Assembly (NCBI GenBank): GCA_023139575.1
Contig: JAGLNJ010000152.1
Span: 1 to 41,249, forward strand
Length of the DNA: 41,249 bases
Source of the DNA: Candidatus Omnitrophota bacterium
GTDB taxonomy: Bacteria > Omnitrophota > Gorgyraeia > Zapsychrales > JANLHA01
Direction: 5' to 3'
Position 1 is the stretch's first letter. Every line of letters starts with the position of its first letter. The notes beneath the pieces were generated by a model that did not search any database, was not told where the DNA came from, and saw only the letters and a program-made list of their open reading frames with translations. Position numbers and translations under genes: made by a program. This document shows, piece by piece, positions 19,356-27,342 of this stretch.

Positions 19356-20432
19356 ATGAAAGTCTTAATTGCTACCGGTGGCAGCGGCGGGCACATTTAT
19401 CCCGCTTTGACGTTGGGCCATTATTTGCAAAAGGAAGAAGAGGTTTTCTTGGCCGGCTCATTTTGCCGAATGCCGGATATTGTCAAGGGCCACGGTTTCC
19501 CTGTTTATGAGGTTGGATCGGTAGGTTTGGCGGCAAATTCATTAAAGTCTGTGCTGCGTTTTGCTTATTTTATGTTAAAATCAATATTCGCATCGAAGAA
19601 AATATTGCGTACCGTCAAGCCGGATGTCGTCATAGGTTTTGGCGGCTACGGGGCGTTCCCTGTCGTATTAATGGCCTGTTTGATGGGTATTCCAGCAGTG
19701 ATGCATGAACAAAATGTGGTGCCGGGAAGGGCCAATGCCCTGTTGTCCAAGATGGTCAAGAGAGTGGCAATCAGTTTTACGGAAAGTGACAAATATTTTC
19801 CATCTCATAAGACCTCTTTTACAGGGAACCCTGGCCGATTTAAAGAAAGCACGATTGTCCGCGCCGCCGTTCTAGAAGAATGGCATTTAGACAAGAATCT
19901 ATTCACTGTTCTTGTTATGGGAGGCAGTCAGGGAAGCGAAAAACTGAATATTATATCCGCAGAGGCCTTTAATTTGCTCAAAGATTTTCTGCCTGTGCAA
20001 GTGATTCATATTGCCGGGCAAAGGGATGAAGAGGAAGTCAGAGCGAAATACGAGCGGAAGAGTATTAAGCATTGTGTTTTTTCATTCCTTAATAAAATAG
20101 AAAAAGCTTATGCTGTTGCCGATTTGGTTGTTGCGCGGGCTGGAGCGATGACGGTGAGTGAAATTGCTTATTATGCCTTGCCGGCCATTTTAATCCCTTA
20201 TCCGCACGCTCGGGCGCATCAAAGGGAGAACGCGCAGTTATTAAGCAGTCGGGGTGCGGCCGTTGTTATTGATGAAAAGGATCTGTCGGCCCCAATCCTG
20301 AAAAAGAAAATGATGCTTTTGCGGAACAGTCCGATTGCTGAAGAAGTTTTACAAAGGGCGCATCAAGATCTTTATCAACCTGAGGCATCGTCGGCCTTGG
20401 CGTCACTTTTGCAGGAAACATTGTATGATTAG
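19356..20432 (+). CDS. murG: UDP-GlcNAc transferase MurG
   Basis: The 358-residue GT28 family enzyme adds GlcNAc to lipid I to make lipid II at the inner face of the membrane. The glycine loop ATGGSGGHIYPALTLG is at the N-terminus. VIGFGGYGAFPVV and MHEQNVVPGRANALLSKMVK follow. The second domain holds LVMGGSQGSEKLN and the donor-site segment VVARAGAMTVSEIAYYALPA. IPYPHARAHQRENAQLL is the expected GlcNAc-binding loop. The stop codon overlaps an in-frame ATG (20425) of the downstream metallopeptidase reading frame, but the functional start of that gene is probably after the palindromic insert. Confidence 0.96.
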   Translation: MKVLIATGGSGGHIYPALTLGHYLQKEEEVFLAGSFCRMPDIVKGHGFPVYEVGSVGLAANSLKSVLRFAYFMLKSIFASKKILRTVKPDVVIGFGGYGAFPVVLMACLMGIPAVMHEQNVVPGRANALLSKMVKRVAISFTESDKYFPSHKTSFTGNPGRFKESTIVRAAVLEEWHLDKNLFTVLVMGGSQGSEKLNIISAEAFNLLKDFLPVQVIHIAGQRDEEEVRAKYERKSIKHCVFSFLNKIEKAYAVADLVVARAGAMTVSEIAYYALPAILIPYPHARAHQRENAQLLSSRGAAVVIDEKDLSAPILKKKMMLLRNSPIAEEVLQRAHQDLYQPEASSALASLLQETLYD

Positions 20433-20460
20433 AAAGATGTCTATTCGTGCGGACAGAAAA

Positions 20461-20574
20461 TTTATCCGCCTTCGCAAGACCACCCCACCGTTGGTGAGGT
20501 GGATGGTCACCCTTATTTGGATAAGGCGGATAAATCCTGCGAAGCCTAACACGACAAGTATTTGGCGAAGCAGG
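20461..20574. repeat. palindromic repeat insert between murG and metallopeptidase
   Basis: Two adjacent imperfect hairpins fill the gap after murG. The first has perfect 12-base arms TTTATCCGCCTT (20461-20472) and AAGGCGGATAAA (20523-20534), with an inner near-match CCACCCCACC (20480-20489) and GGTGAGGTGG (20493-20502). The second pairs CCTGCGAAGCC (20536-20546) with GGCGAAGCAGG (20564-20574) around a 3-base internal mismatch. The stretch translates into an Arg/Trp/Pro-rich, non-protein-like sequence, so it looks like a REP/MITE-type palindromic element rather than coding DNA. Copies elsewhere in the genome would be needed to prove mobility. Confidence 0.6.
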
Positions 20575-20583
20575 GTCCATGGA

Positions 20584-21393
20584 ATGGGATCACGGCTATG
20601 GCTGTGGGGCTCCATGTGGTGGGGCGTTGCGTTTTGTCTACTTTTATTATTTCTCGGCCCGAATGAAGTCCTGGCAAAAAAAGAGTGGAAGGAGCATAAA
20701 GCGCGGCATTTCTTAATTTTTTATAAAGATGCGCCAATAGATTTTGTGAAGACCATTGAGGATTCTGCCGAACAGTATTATGATGAAATAACTGACAACT
20801 TGGGGTTTACACGGCACAAAAGCTGGTCTTATGACCGACGGGCAAAGATTTATATTTACAATAATAAACAAGATTATGTCAATGGTGCCAGGCAAATGGG
20901 ATGGTCACACGGCGTGGCTTATGACAAGATCAAGCTCATCGTGACCTATCCTTCGGCGCATGGTTTTTTTGATTCAATTCTGCCGCATGAGTTGGGGCAT
21001 ATCATTTTCCGCGAATTCATCGGCCCATATGCTCGGGTGCCGCGGTGGTTCAATGAAGGGGTAGCAATGTACCAGGAAAAGGCCAAGCGCTGGGGCGCCC
21101 ATAAAACGGTTAAGGAAGCTATCGATAATAAATCATTCATTCCGTTAAGTGATTTGTCGAAAGTGCATCTAGGTCCGATGACCAGTCAGGATATTGTGGG
21201 CCTTTTTTATGCCGAATCAGCGAGTGTTATTAATTATTTGATAAATGAGCAGGGCAAAACACGTTTTACCCGTTTTTGCCGCAAATTAAAATCGGGAAAG
21301 ACATTTCAACAGGCTCTAAGCGCTGTCTATGTGCGCTTCGACCATATCGATGACCTAAATAGGGCATGGAAGAATTATTTGAAAAAATATTAA
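20584..21393 (+). CDS. exported HExxH zinc metallopeptidase (peptidase MA-like)
   Basis: From ATG 20584 the product is 269 residues. A signal peptide is at about 1-31, rich in Trp and Leu and ending NEVLA before KKEWKEHKARHF. The zinc-binding motif HELGH is at 135-139, and a third-ligand Glu158 lies in RWFNEGVAMY. This is the gluzincin pattern of the peptidase MA-like families. The protein should act in the periplasm or at the membrane. The substrate is unknown; a role in envelope or division-protein processing is inferred from its place between murG and murC. The reading frame stays open back to murG (ATG 20425), but that part is the palindromic insert. ATG 20611 is another possible start. 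Confidence 0.82.
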   Translation: MGSRLWLWGSMWWGVAFCLLLLFLGPNEVLAKKEWKEHKARHFLIFYKDAPIDFVKTIEDSAEQYYDEITDNLGFTRHKSWSYDRRAKIYIYNNKQDYVNGARQMGWSHGVAYDKIKLIVTYPSAHGFFDSILPHELGHIIFREFIGPYARVPRWFNEGVAMYQEKAKRWGAHKTVKEAIDNKSFIPLSDLSKVHLGPMTSQDIVGLFYAESASVINYLINEQGKTRFTRFCRKLKSGKTFQQALSAVYVRFDHIDDLNRAWKNYLKKY

Positions 21394-21399
21394 GAAATC

Positions 21400-22782
21400 A
21401 TGAACAAACATTATCATTTTATTGGGGTGGGAGGTATCGGCATGGGGGCTATTGCCTTGCTTGTCCTCGCTAAAGGCCATCACGTTACCGGGTCCGATCT
21501 AAAAAATAGCCAGATGATCAAATCGTTAAAAAAGCAAGGGGCCAAAATATTCCTCGATCATGATGCAAAAAATATTTCCGGAGCAGATTGTGTTGTTTTT
21601 TCTTCCGCGGTAAAAGAAGACAACCCGGAATTGTCTGCTGCGCGGACAGCGCAGATACCCATTATGCAAAGGGCGCAATTATTAGCCCAGCTGATGGAGG
21701 ATCAGATCGGCATTACGGTGGCAGGGGCGCATGGGAAAACAACAACGTCATCGATCATCTCGTTTATCCTGTTGCAGGCTGGTCTTAATCCTACCACGGC
21801 AGTTGGCGGGATTATCCGTAATACGGACACTAACGCTATTTTAGGTGACGGGCAATATTTTGTTTCCGAAGTTGATGAAAGCGACGGTTCGTTTCTGTAT
21901 TTCAAACCGAAATACTCTATTATAACCAATATTGATTTTGAACACGTTGATTATTACAAGAATTGGGATAATATCCTTCAAGCTTATCGGCAGTTTATTG
22001 GACAGACGAATCCGGAAGGGCAAATCATCGCTTGTGGTGAGGATGAAAAACTGTTACCGCTTCTGGCTGAATCTCCTTGTAGTGTTTTTAAATACGGCTT
22101 CGGAGGGAAGAATGATTTGTCTGTTAGAAATGTCGCGTTAGGCGAAGGCTTTAGTGAGTTTGATTGCTGGCTGAAAGGTGAAAAGATCGGCGCCACCCGG
22201 CTTAATGTCCCGGGCGAGCACAATGTTTTGAATGCCCTGGCAGGTGTTGCTCTGGCGATATCATTGGGAATTGATTTTGACGTTATCAGACAGGCCTTGG
22301 ATGAATATCAGGGGGTGCAGCGCCGATTCCAAATGAAGGGGACGGTCAATGACGTTTGTATCGTGGATGATTATGGCCATCACCCCACCGAAATCATCGC
22401 CACTCTCAAAGCAGCGCGGACACTTAATCGCAAACGTATTGTGACGGTCTTTCAGCCACATCGTTATAGTCGGACTAAATTCTTGATGGATCAATTTGTG
22501 GAAAGCCTGCGCTTAAGCGATGAGCTTATTGTGACAGATATTTACGCGGCAAGCGAGCAAGTAATAGAAGGGGTTACCGCTCAGGTTTTGTTAGAAAAAT
22601 TGCAGCAATCGGGATTTGTTGAGGCTCAATATGTCTCTCGAAAAAATTTGCTTTCCCGTCTCAGGCAGATGGTCCAACCTGGTGATCTGGTCATTACACT
22701 GGGGGCAGGGGATATTGTTCAGGTTGGTGAGGAACTGTGCCAGAGTTTAGAGGCGGAAAAGATTTCTGCGAATGGAAGTTAG
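21400..22782 (+). CDS. murC: UDP-MurNAc:L-alanine ligase MurC
   Basis: The 460-residue ligase adds the first stem-peptide residue, L-Ala. It starts with the dinucleotide-like motif HFIGVGGIGMGAIALL. The ATP loop is AGAHGKTTTSS (108-118). YFVSEVDESDGSFLYFKP and NIDFEHVDYYKN are typical MurC/Mpl segments. The ligase domain begins with VDDYGHHPTEI, and FQPHRYSRTKFL is near the C-terminus. The muropeptide ligase Mpl is a relative, but the dcw position and the length favour MurC. The gene begins 6 bases after the metallopeptidase. ddl, not murB, follows after 8 bases. Confidence 0.95.
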   Translation: MNKHYHFIGVGGIGMGAIALLVLAKGHHVTGSDLKNSQMIKSLKKQGAKIFLDHDAKNISGADCVVFSSAVKEDNPELSAARTAQIPIMQRAQLLAQLMEDQIGITVAGAHGKTTTSSIISFILLQAGLNPTTAVGGIIRNTDTNAILGDGQYFVSEVDESDGSFLYFKPKYSIITNIDFEHVDYYKNWDNILQAYRQFIGQTNPEGQIIACGEDEKLLPLLAESPCSVFKYGFGGKNDLSVRNVALGEGFSEFDCWLKGEKIGATRLNVPGEHNVLNALAGVALAISLGIDFDVIRQALDEYQGVQRRFQMKGTVNDVCIVDDYGHHPTEIIATLKAARTLNRKRIVTVFQPHRYSRTKFLMDQFVESLRLSDELIVTDIYAASEQVIEGVTAQVLLEKLQQSGFVEAQYVSRKNLLSRLRQMVQPGDLVITLGAGDIVQVGEELCQSLEAEKISANGS

Positions 22783-22790
22783 GGGTTTTT

Positions 22791-23765
22791 ATGAGTGATG
22801 ACAAAAGGATAACTGACTTGGGCCGAATCGGCGTCTTGATGGGGGGGTGCTCTTCAGAACGGGATATATCATTAAAAAGCGGTAAGGCCATTGTGGCAAA
22901 TTTGACAACTGTTGGCTGCGAGGTGTTAGGCTTAGGTTTTAACACTACAGATCCTGTAGAAATTACCGAGCTGTTAAAAGATAATGATATTGATTTAGTT
23001 TTTATCGCCTTGCACGGAGCCTTTGGGGAAGACGGAAAGATTCAGGCAATCATAGATGGGGTGGGTATCCCCTACACAGGGTCTGATGAGCGAGCAAGCC
23101 GATTAGCTATGGATAAAACGGCAACTCAAGAACTTATGCAGGAGAATAATGTGAAAGTGCCGCCTTTTATGATTATTAAATCTGGAGAATCTATTTCCGC
23201 CGATGATATACTATCGCAAATACAAGAGCTGCCGGTTGTTGTTAAGCCGGCCTGTGAAGGTTCGAGTATTGGCATATCCATCGTAAATGAAAAAGCATCA
23301 TTGGAAGAAGCGATCCAAAAAGCTTTCTCTTTTGGCGGTGATGTTTTAGTTGAGAAATTTATTATCGGAAGGGAATTAACCGTCGGTGTACTTGATGGTG
23401 AGACCCTGCCGATTGTAGAAATCAGGCCGAAAGATGGCTTTTTTGATTTTGATGCCAAGTACCAAAAAGGTAAAACAAAATATATTGTTCCTGCGCCTAT
23501 TGATACGGCTGCAGCGGAGGCCGTGAAGTTGGAAGCGTTAAGAGTGTATCACCTGTTAGGCTGCCGCGATATGGCAAGGATGGATTATATTTTTGATGCT
23601 AATAACCAGGCTTTTTTTTTGGAGGCCAATACGATACCCGGTTTCACAGAAACCAGCTTATTGCCCATGGCAGCTAAAAAGGTGGGGTATGGTTTTCCGC
23701 AGCTTTGTCTGAAGATCGCTCAGGCTGCCTGGCAAAGGAAAAAAGTAAATTTAGGGACAGGCTGA
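22791..23765 (+). CDS. ddl: D-alanine--D-alanine ligase
   Basis: The 324-residue ATP-grasp enzyme makes the D-Ala-D-Ala used by MurF. The N-terminal motif GRIGVLMGGCSSERDISLKS, ALHGAFGEDGKIQAIID, and PYTGSDERASRLAMDK are diagnostic. The central VVVKPACEGSSIGISIV and the C-terminal FLEANTIPGFTETSLLP complete the active site. Start 22791 was chosen because the longer reading (22737) would overlap murC by 46 bases and adds a non-family N-terminus. Between murC and this gene there are only 8 bases, so murB is truly absent at its usual place. Confidence 0.96.
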   Translation: MSDDKRITDLGRIGVLMGGCSSERDISLKSGKAIVANLTTVGCEVLGLGFNTTDPVEITELLKDNDIDLVFIALHGAFGEDGKIQAIIDGVGIPYTGSDERASRLAMDKTATQELMQENNVKVPPFMIIKSGESISADDILSQIQELPVVVKPACEGSSIGISIVNEKASLEEAIQKAFSFGGDVLVEKFIIGRELTVGVLDGETLPIVEIRPKDGFFDFDAKYQKGKTKYIVPAPIDTAAAEAVKLEALRVYHLLGCRDMARMDYIFDANNQAFFLEANTIPGFTETSLLPMAAKKVGYGFPQLCLKIAQAAWQRKKVNLGTG

Positions 23766-23821
23766 TTCATATTTTAGTTAGTTGCCAGCCTATTTAGATT
23801 AATATGTGCGGAAGGAACGAT

Positions 23822-24592
23822 ATGGCTCGACGAAAATCAAAAAAGAATAATGTATTCTTAAAAATTGTAAAAATTGCCGTCATTGCTGTTTTTGTCATTT
23901 TTTTAACTGTAATCGTTATACAGAAGACGATATATATTTTTAAGCATGCCGATCTATTCAACGTGAAGGAGATCTCTCTAGGCCCGTCCATTCAATTTAT
24001 CAAGTCTCGTCACTTAGACCGTTTAAAAGGGAGAAATATTTTTGAGATAGACTTAAAGAAAACACAGCAGCGCTTGGAAGTGCAGTACCCGGAAGTGGAA
24101 AAGCTGCGTATTATCCGGCAGCTGCCTAATAGGGTTTATGTCTTTGCACAAAAACGCGATCCTTTCGCCTATCTATCATTAGGCAGTCAATATGCGATTT
24201 TGGATAATAAAGCGATAGTCCTTGCAGTGACGGCAAAATTATCAAAAGGTGGGATTCCGGTAATCTCAGGTGTAGCGTTGAAAGCAGATGTTATCTTGGG
24301 GAAACCCGTGCGCGATTACCGTGTCCGCTTAGCATTAAGAATTGTCGACCAGCTCCATAAGAATGAACATCTCAAAAGTTATAAAATTACTTCTGTTGAT
24401 GTTGTAAGTGTTTCGCAGATTCTTGTTTACCTGAATAATGATATGAAAATTATTATGGATCAGGATAAAACCAGTCAAAAAATCTCTAAACTAGGCATCT
24501 TTTTGTCGCAGGGCAATATTAAGGATAAGAGTTTCAATTATATTGATTTGCGGTTTAAGGAAATTTATTTAGGTCAGAAAAAAGAGAAATAA
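23822..24592 (+). CDS. ftsQ: cell division protein FtsQ
   Basis: The 256-residue bitopic protein has a basic cytoplasmic N-terminus (ARRKSKKNN). One membrane helix at about residues 15-37 (VKIAVIAVFVIFLTVIVIQ) is followed by a POTRA domain (FNVKEISLGPSIQFIKSRHL to KLRIIRQLPNRVYVFAQKR). The FtsQ beta domain comes after that (RDPFAYLSLGSQYAILDNKA). FtsQ binds FtsL/FtsB at the septum. ATG 23822 has the ribosome-binding site GGAAGGAA and is preferred over ATG 23804. Its place between ddl and ftsA is canonical. A 56-base gap separates it from ddl. Confidence 0.88.
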   Translation: MARRKSKKNNVFLKIVKIAVIAVFVIFLTVIVIQKTIYIFKHADLFNVKEISLGPSIQFIKSRHLDRLKGRNIFEIDLKKTQQRLEVQYPEVEKLRIIRQLPNRVYVFAQKRDPFAYLSLGSQYAILDNKAIVLAVTAKLSKGGIPVISGVALKADVILGKPVRDYRVRLALRIVDQLHKNEHLKSYKITSVDVVSVSQILVYLNNDMKIIMDQDKTSQKISKLGIFLSQGNIKDKSFNYIDLRFKEIYLGQKKEK

Positions 24593-24616
24593 CTTTTTAC
24601 AGAAAAAAATCAAACT

Positions 24617-25855
24617 ATGCTAAAAAAATTCATTAAAGACCAATATTTTTGCGGGCTGGATATCGGCTCGCAAACCATAAAAGCCAGTATCGTAAAGTTG
24701 CAAGATACACAAAAACCTCAGCTTATCGGCGTCTTTGAGGAAAGAACCAGCGGTTATCAGCAGGCCTCTATCATTGATTTGGGGGAGCTGTCTGAGGCTA
24801 TTCATAAAGTCGTCGTTGGATTGAGCAAAAAGGCCAGTATCAAGATCAAAGAGCTCCAGATGGGAATTAGCGGTGAATTGGTCGATAAAAGGTTTGTCTC
24901 CGCGGCGATTCCTTTGGTGGATCGAGGAAGTAAGGAGATCACTGCGAGGGACATCAAAAAGATACAATCTCAAGCAAGGGCCCTTGGTTTGAAAATGGAT
25001 GAAGTTGTTCTACACAATTTTCCGCAATATTACAAGGTTGATGATGTCAATACAGCCCTGAATCCTGTAGGCTTGTACGGCCGCAAGTTGGAAGTGTACA
25101 CTATGCTGATGGTCATTAATGATGCCTTATTAAAGAATCTTACCAAGGCAGTTAATCAAGCCGGCTTTGATGTGGAGCACTATTATTACAGCAGCTTTTC
25201 CTCGACGGATGCTATTTTGTCCAAAGATTATAAACAAAAGGGATGCATCGTGATTAATTTGGGATCACATATTACCGATGTTCTTTTTTTCAAAGATGGT
25301 CATTTGCGTTTTTACGATAAATTTTCATTCGGGGGAGCGCAGGTAACTGATAAGATCGCGGATGTTTTAAATATAACTTTTGACCTGGCTGAGGATATTA
25401 AAAAATCATATGCTCAGGCGGTCAGCACGGATGTTCGCGCTGATGAAGAAATTCTCATTAAAAAAGATCAAGGATATATGCCCATTAAAAAAGAAATAAT
25501 ACTTGAGGCGATTAATCCTGTTATTACGAATATGGTTGATACCATTACTGAATGCATATCCGCATCAGGGGCAACGCGTGAAACGCATTATGGAATTGTC
25601 ATGACAGGAGGCGGGGTGATGCTGCCTGGGTTACCGGAACTGATTGAAGGGAAAACCAACCTTCCTGTTAAGGTCGGCAAGGTTACGATTGCTGCTAACC
25701 GATTGCATAATTCCGCGAAATTTGCTGCTGCGGTGGGGCTGGCCGTGGCACGATTCAACCAAGTTCATCAATCTCCTTTGCAAATGTCCAGCGGTTCCCC
25801 GCTGATGACGCGTATCACATTAAAGGTCAAAGAATTATATCAGGAATACTTTTAA
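24617..25855 (+). CDS. ftsA: cell division protein FtsA
   Basis: The 412-residue actin-like ATPase tethers FtsZ filaments to the membrane. Phosphate-1 motif CGLDIGSQTIKASIV is near the N-terminus, followed by the SHS2-type 1C insert with the ISGELVDKRFVS segment. Phosphate-2 is IVINLGSHITDVLFF, and the adenosine motif is IVMTGGGVMLPGLPEL. The C-terminal tail (TRITLKVKELYQEYF) can form the short amphipathic helix that FtsA uses for membrane binding. It is the last dcw gene here. ftsZ, its normal neighbour and partner, is not downstream; a convergent small membrane gene begins 42 bases later. Confidence 0.95.
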   Translation: MLKKFIKDQYFCGLDIGSQTIKASIVKLQDTQKPQLIGVFEERTSGYQQASIIDLGELSEAIHKVVVGLSKKASIKIKELQMGISGELVDKRFVSAAIPLVDRGSKEITARDIKKIQSQARALGLKMDEVVLHNFPQYYKVDDVNTALNPVGLYGRKLEVYTMLMVINDALLKNLTKAVNQAGFDVEHYYYSSFSSTDAILSKDYKQKGCIVINLGSHITDVLFFKDGHLRFYDKFSFGGAQVTDKIADVLNITFDLAEDIKKSYAQAVSTDVRADEEILIKKDQGYMPIKKEIILEAINPVITNMVDTITECISASGATRETHYGIVMTGGGVMLPGLPELIEGKTNLPVKVGKVTIAANRLHNSAKFAAAVGLAVARFNQVHQSPLQMSSGSPLMTRITLKVKELYQEYF

Positions 25856-25897
25856 AGAATGCTTAAGAAGAAATGAAGGTTGCGAGATGCGGTGGAA

Positions 25898-26233
25898 TCA
25901 TTTTCGGCGCATAAGATTATAACTAATTTCTTTTAGAATGATCCGCAATCGACCCACACCGTTAAACATGAACAATAACCAAAAGGAGTTAAGGATTAGC
26001 AGGAAAATGACCATGGCCATGAAATAGCTCTGTTGCAATAGCAATTTTTCCAACATATTGTTGGGTGATATTTGTGAGGAAAGATCGATGGTTTTTAGGA
26101 CGTTGAAGAAAAAGAGAAAAAAGAATGCCGCCAGGACAAATTCAAAAAACATAACATAAAAATGACGCATCATCCAGCGGGCACATTTATTATCCCAATA
26201 CCTGATTTTATTCATCAAATCCTGATGAGACAT
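25898..26233 (-). CDS. small two-helix membrane protein, unknown
   Basis: The 111-residue minus-strand product has two hydrophobic segments (about 29-46, FFEFVLAAFFFLFFFNVL, and 71-92, FMAMVIFLLILNSFWLLFMF). These are separated by a polar loop, and the C-terminal tail is basic. A good ribosome-binding site (GGGGGAAATA on the minus strand) precedes the ATG at 26233, which supports a real gene. It converges on ftsA and is divergent from the MORN gene at 26417. No family is recognised. It occupies the position where ftsZ would be expected, but nothing in the sequence links it to division. Confidence 0.65.
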   Translation of the reverse strand: MSHQDLMNKIRYWDNKCARWMMRHFYVMFFEFVLAAFFFLFFFNVLKTIDLSSQISPNNMLEKLLLQQSYFMAMVIFLLILNSFWLLFMFNGVGRLRIILKEISYNLMRRK

Positions 26234-26313
26234 TATTTCCCCCTTTGGGCTATGAGTTGACGGACGGATAATCGTTAAAAGAAGCGTGTTTTAAAATAAA
26301 GTGTTTCCCTGCT

Positions 26314-26342
26314 TTTCTTATTATTACAAAATATGTTATAAT
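26314..26342 (+). promoter_or_regulatory. extended -10 promoter for MORN-pcm operon
   Basis: A perfect TATAAT (26337-26342) is preceded by TG at 26334-26335, giving an extended -10 element. A weak -35-like TTTCTT (26314-26319) lies 17 bases upstream. Transcription would begin near 26349, about 68 bases before the start codon at 26417. Confidence 0.55.
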
Positions 26343-26416
26343 TTCAATGTATATAATAGAAAACAATTTTATGCAAATTATAATTCTTCAAAAAAAAGAT
26401 TAGAAAGAAGGGTGTG

Positions 26417-27340
26417 ATGAGAAAAGTTACTGGAATTAAAATAGTTATAACAATTTTAGTTTTTCTCTGTGGTTGTGGAGACGTTAAAGAAGGGGCTAAA
26501 AAGGAGTTTTATCAGAGCGGAGAAATAAAGAGTGAATATACATATAAGGGAGGAGAAAGACTCGGTAAATTTTTTGAGTTCGGCCTGGATGGCAGGCTGT
26601 TAATGGAGGGGGATATTCAAAAGGACGTCATTTATAAGATCGTATATGACTATTTTATTGATGGTAAGTTAAAGGGGAGGGTTGAATTTGTTAACCAGAT
26701 GCGCGATGGTATCACGAAAATGTATTATTCTACAGGCACCCTGCATGTTGAAAAGACCTATCGTAAGGACAAGCTTGAGGGGGTCTTGCGTGAATATTCT
26801 CCGAATGGGACGCTTGAGTTAGAGCGGACTTATAAGGACAATAAATTAAACGGCTCCTCTAAGGAATACATCAATGGGGAGATCAAATTCGAGAATTTTT
26901 ATCGGGACGATAAACTGAATGGGGTGGCAAAGGAATATTATTTTACTGGCGAGATCAAATATGAGAAATCTTATAAAGATGACGTATTGCATGGTTTGTC
27001 CAAGGAATACTCGGAGGCAGGCCATCTATTATATATGGACACTTTTGAACAGGGTGAGCGTATTTCACACAAAGAATTTTATGACAGCGGATCGATTATG
27101 CGCGATACGATTTTTGAGGATGGCAAAGCAGTATGGGTTAAAGAATATTATGATCAGGGCGTTCTGATGCGCGAAAGATTAATTGATAGTGGGCGGCCGA
27201 CTCAGATTAATGAATATTATGAAAATGGAACTGTGCTCTATCGAAAATTTTTCAACGACAACGGCGTTTTAATCAGGATGGAGAAATTCGACCCTCACGG
27301 TAATTTTCTTGATGCGGACAACCGCATTGACCGACGATAA
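26417..27340 (+). CDS. MORN_2-repeat lipoprotein (YwqK-like)
   Basis: The product of 307 residues starts MRKVTGIKIVITILVFLCGC, a signal peptide with a probable lipidated Cys in the CGCG stretch. About ten tandem repeats of roughly 23 residues follow. Each has the pattern KEYY-x-x-G-E-I-K-x-E-x-x-YKDxKLxG (for example VAKEYYFTGEIKYEKSYKDD). This is the MORN_2 repeat, seen in proteins often labelled YwqK-family antitoxins. That label is not evidence for a toxin-antitoxin function, and no toxin gene is beside it. The protein is probably on the outer face of a membrane. GTG 26414 is an alternative start. The methyltransferase gene follows after 2 bases. Confidence 0.8.
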   Translation: MRKVTGIKIVITILVFLCGCGDVKEGAKKEFYQSGEIKSEYTYKGGERLGKFFEFGLDGRLLMEGDIQKDVIYKIVYDYFIDGKLKGRVEFVNQMRDGITKMYYSTGTLHVEKTYRKDKLEGVLREYSPNGTLELERTYKDNKLNGSSKEYINGEIKFENFYRDDKLNGVAKEYYFTGEIKYEKSYKDDVLHGLSKEYSEAGHLLYMDTFEQGERISHKEFYDSGSIMRDTIFEDGKAVWVKEYYDQGVLMRERLIDSGRPTQINEYYENGTVLYRKFFNDNGVLIRMEKFDPHGNFLDADNRIDRR

Positions 27341-27342
27341 AG

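Noticed and set aside
20335-20583. N-terminal extension of the metallopeptidase from 20335 or 20425
   Set aside because: It overlaps murG and the palindromic insert, and a proper signal peptide begins at 20584.
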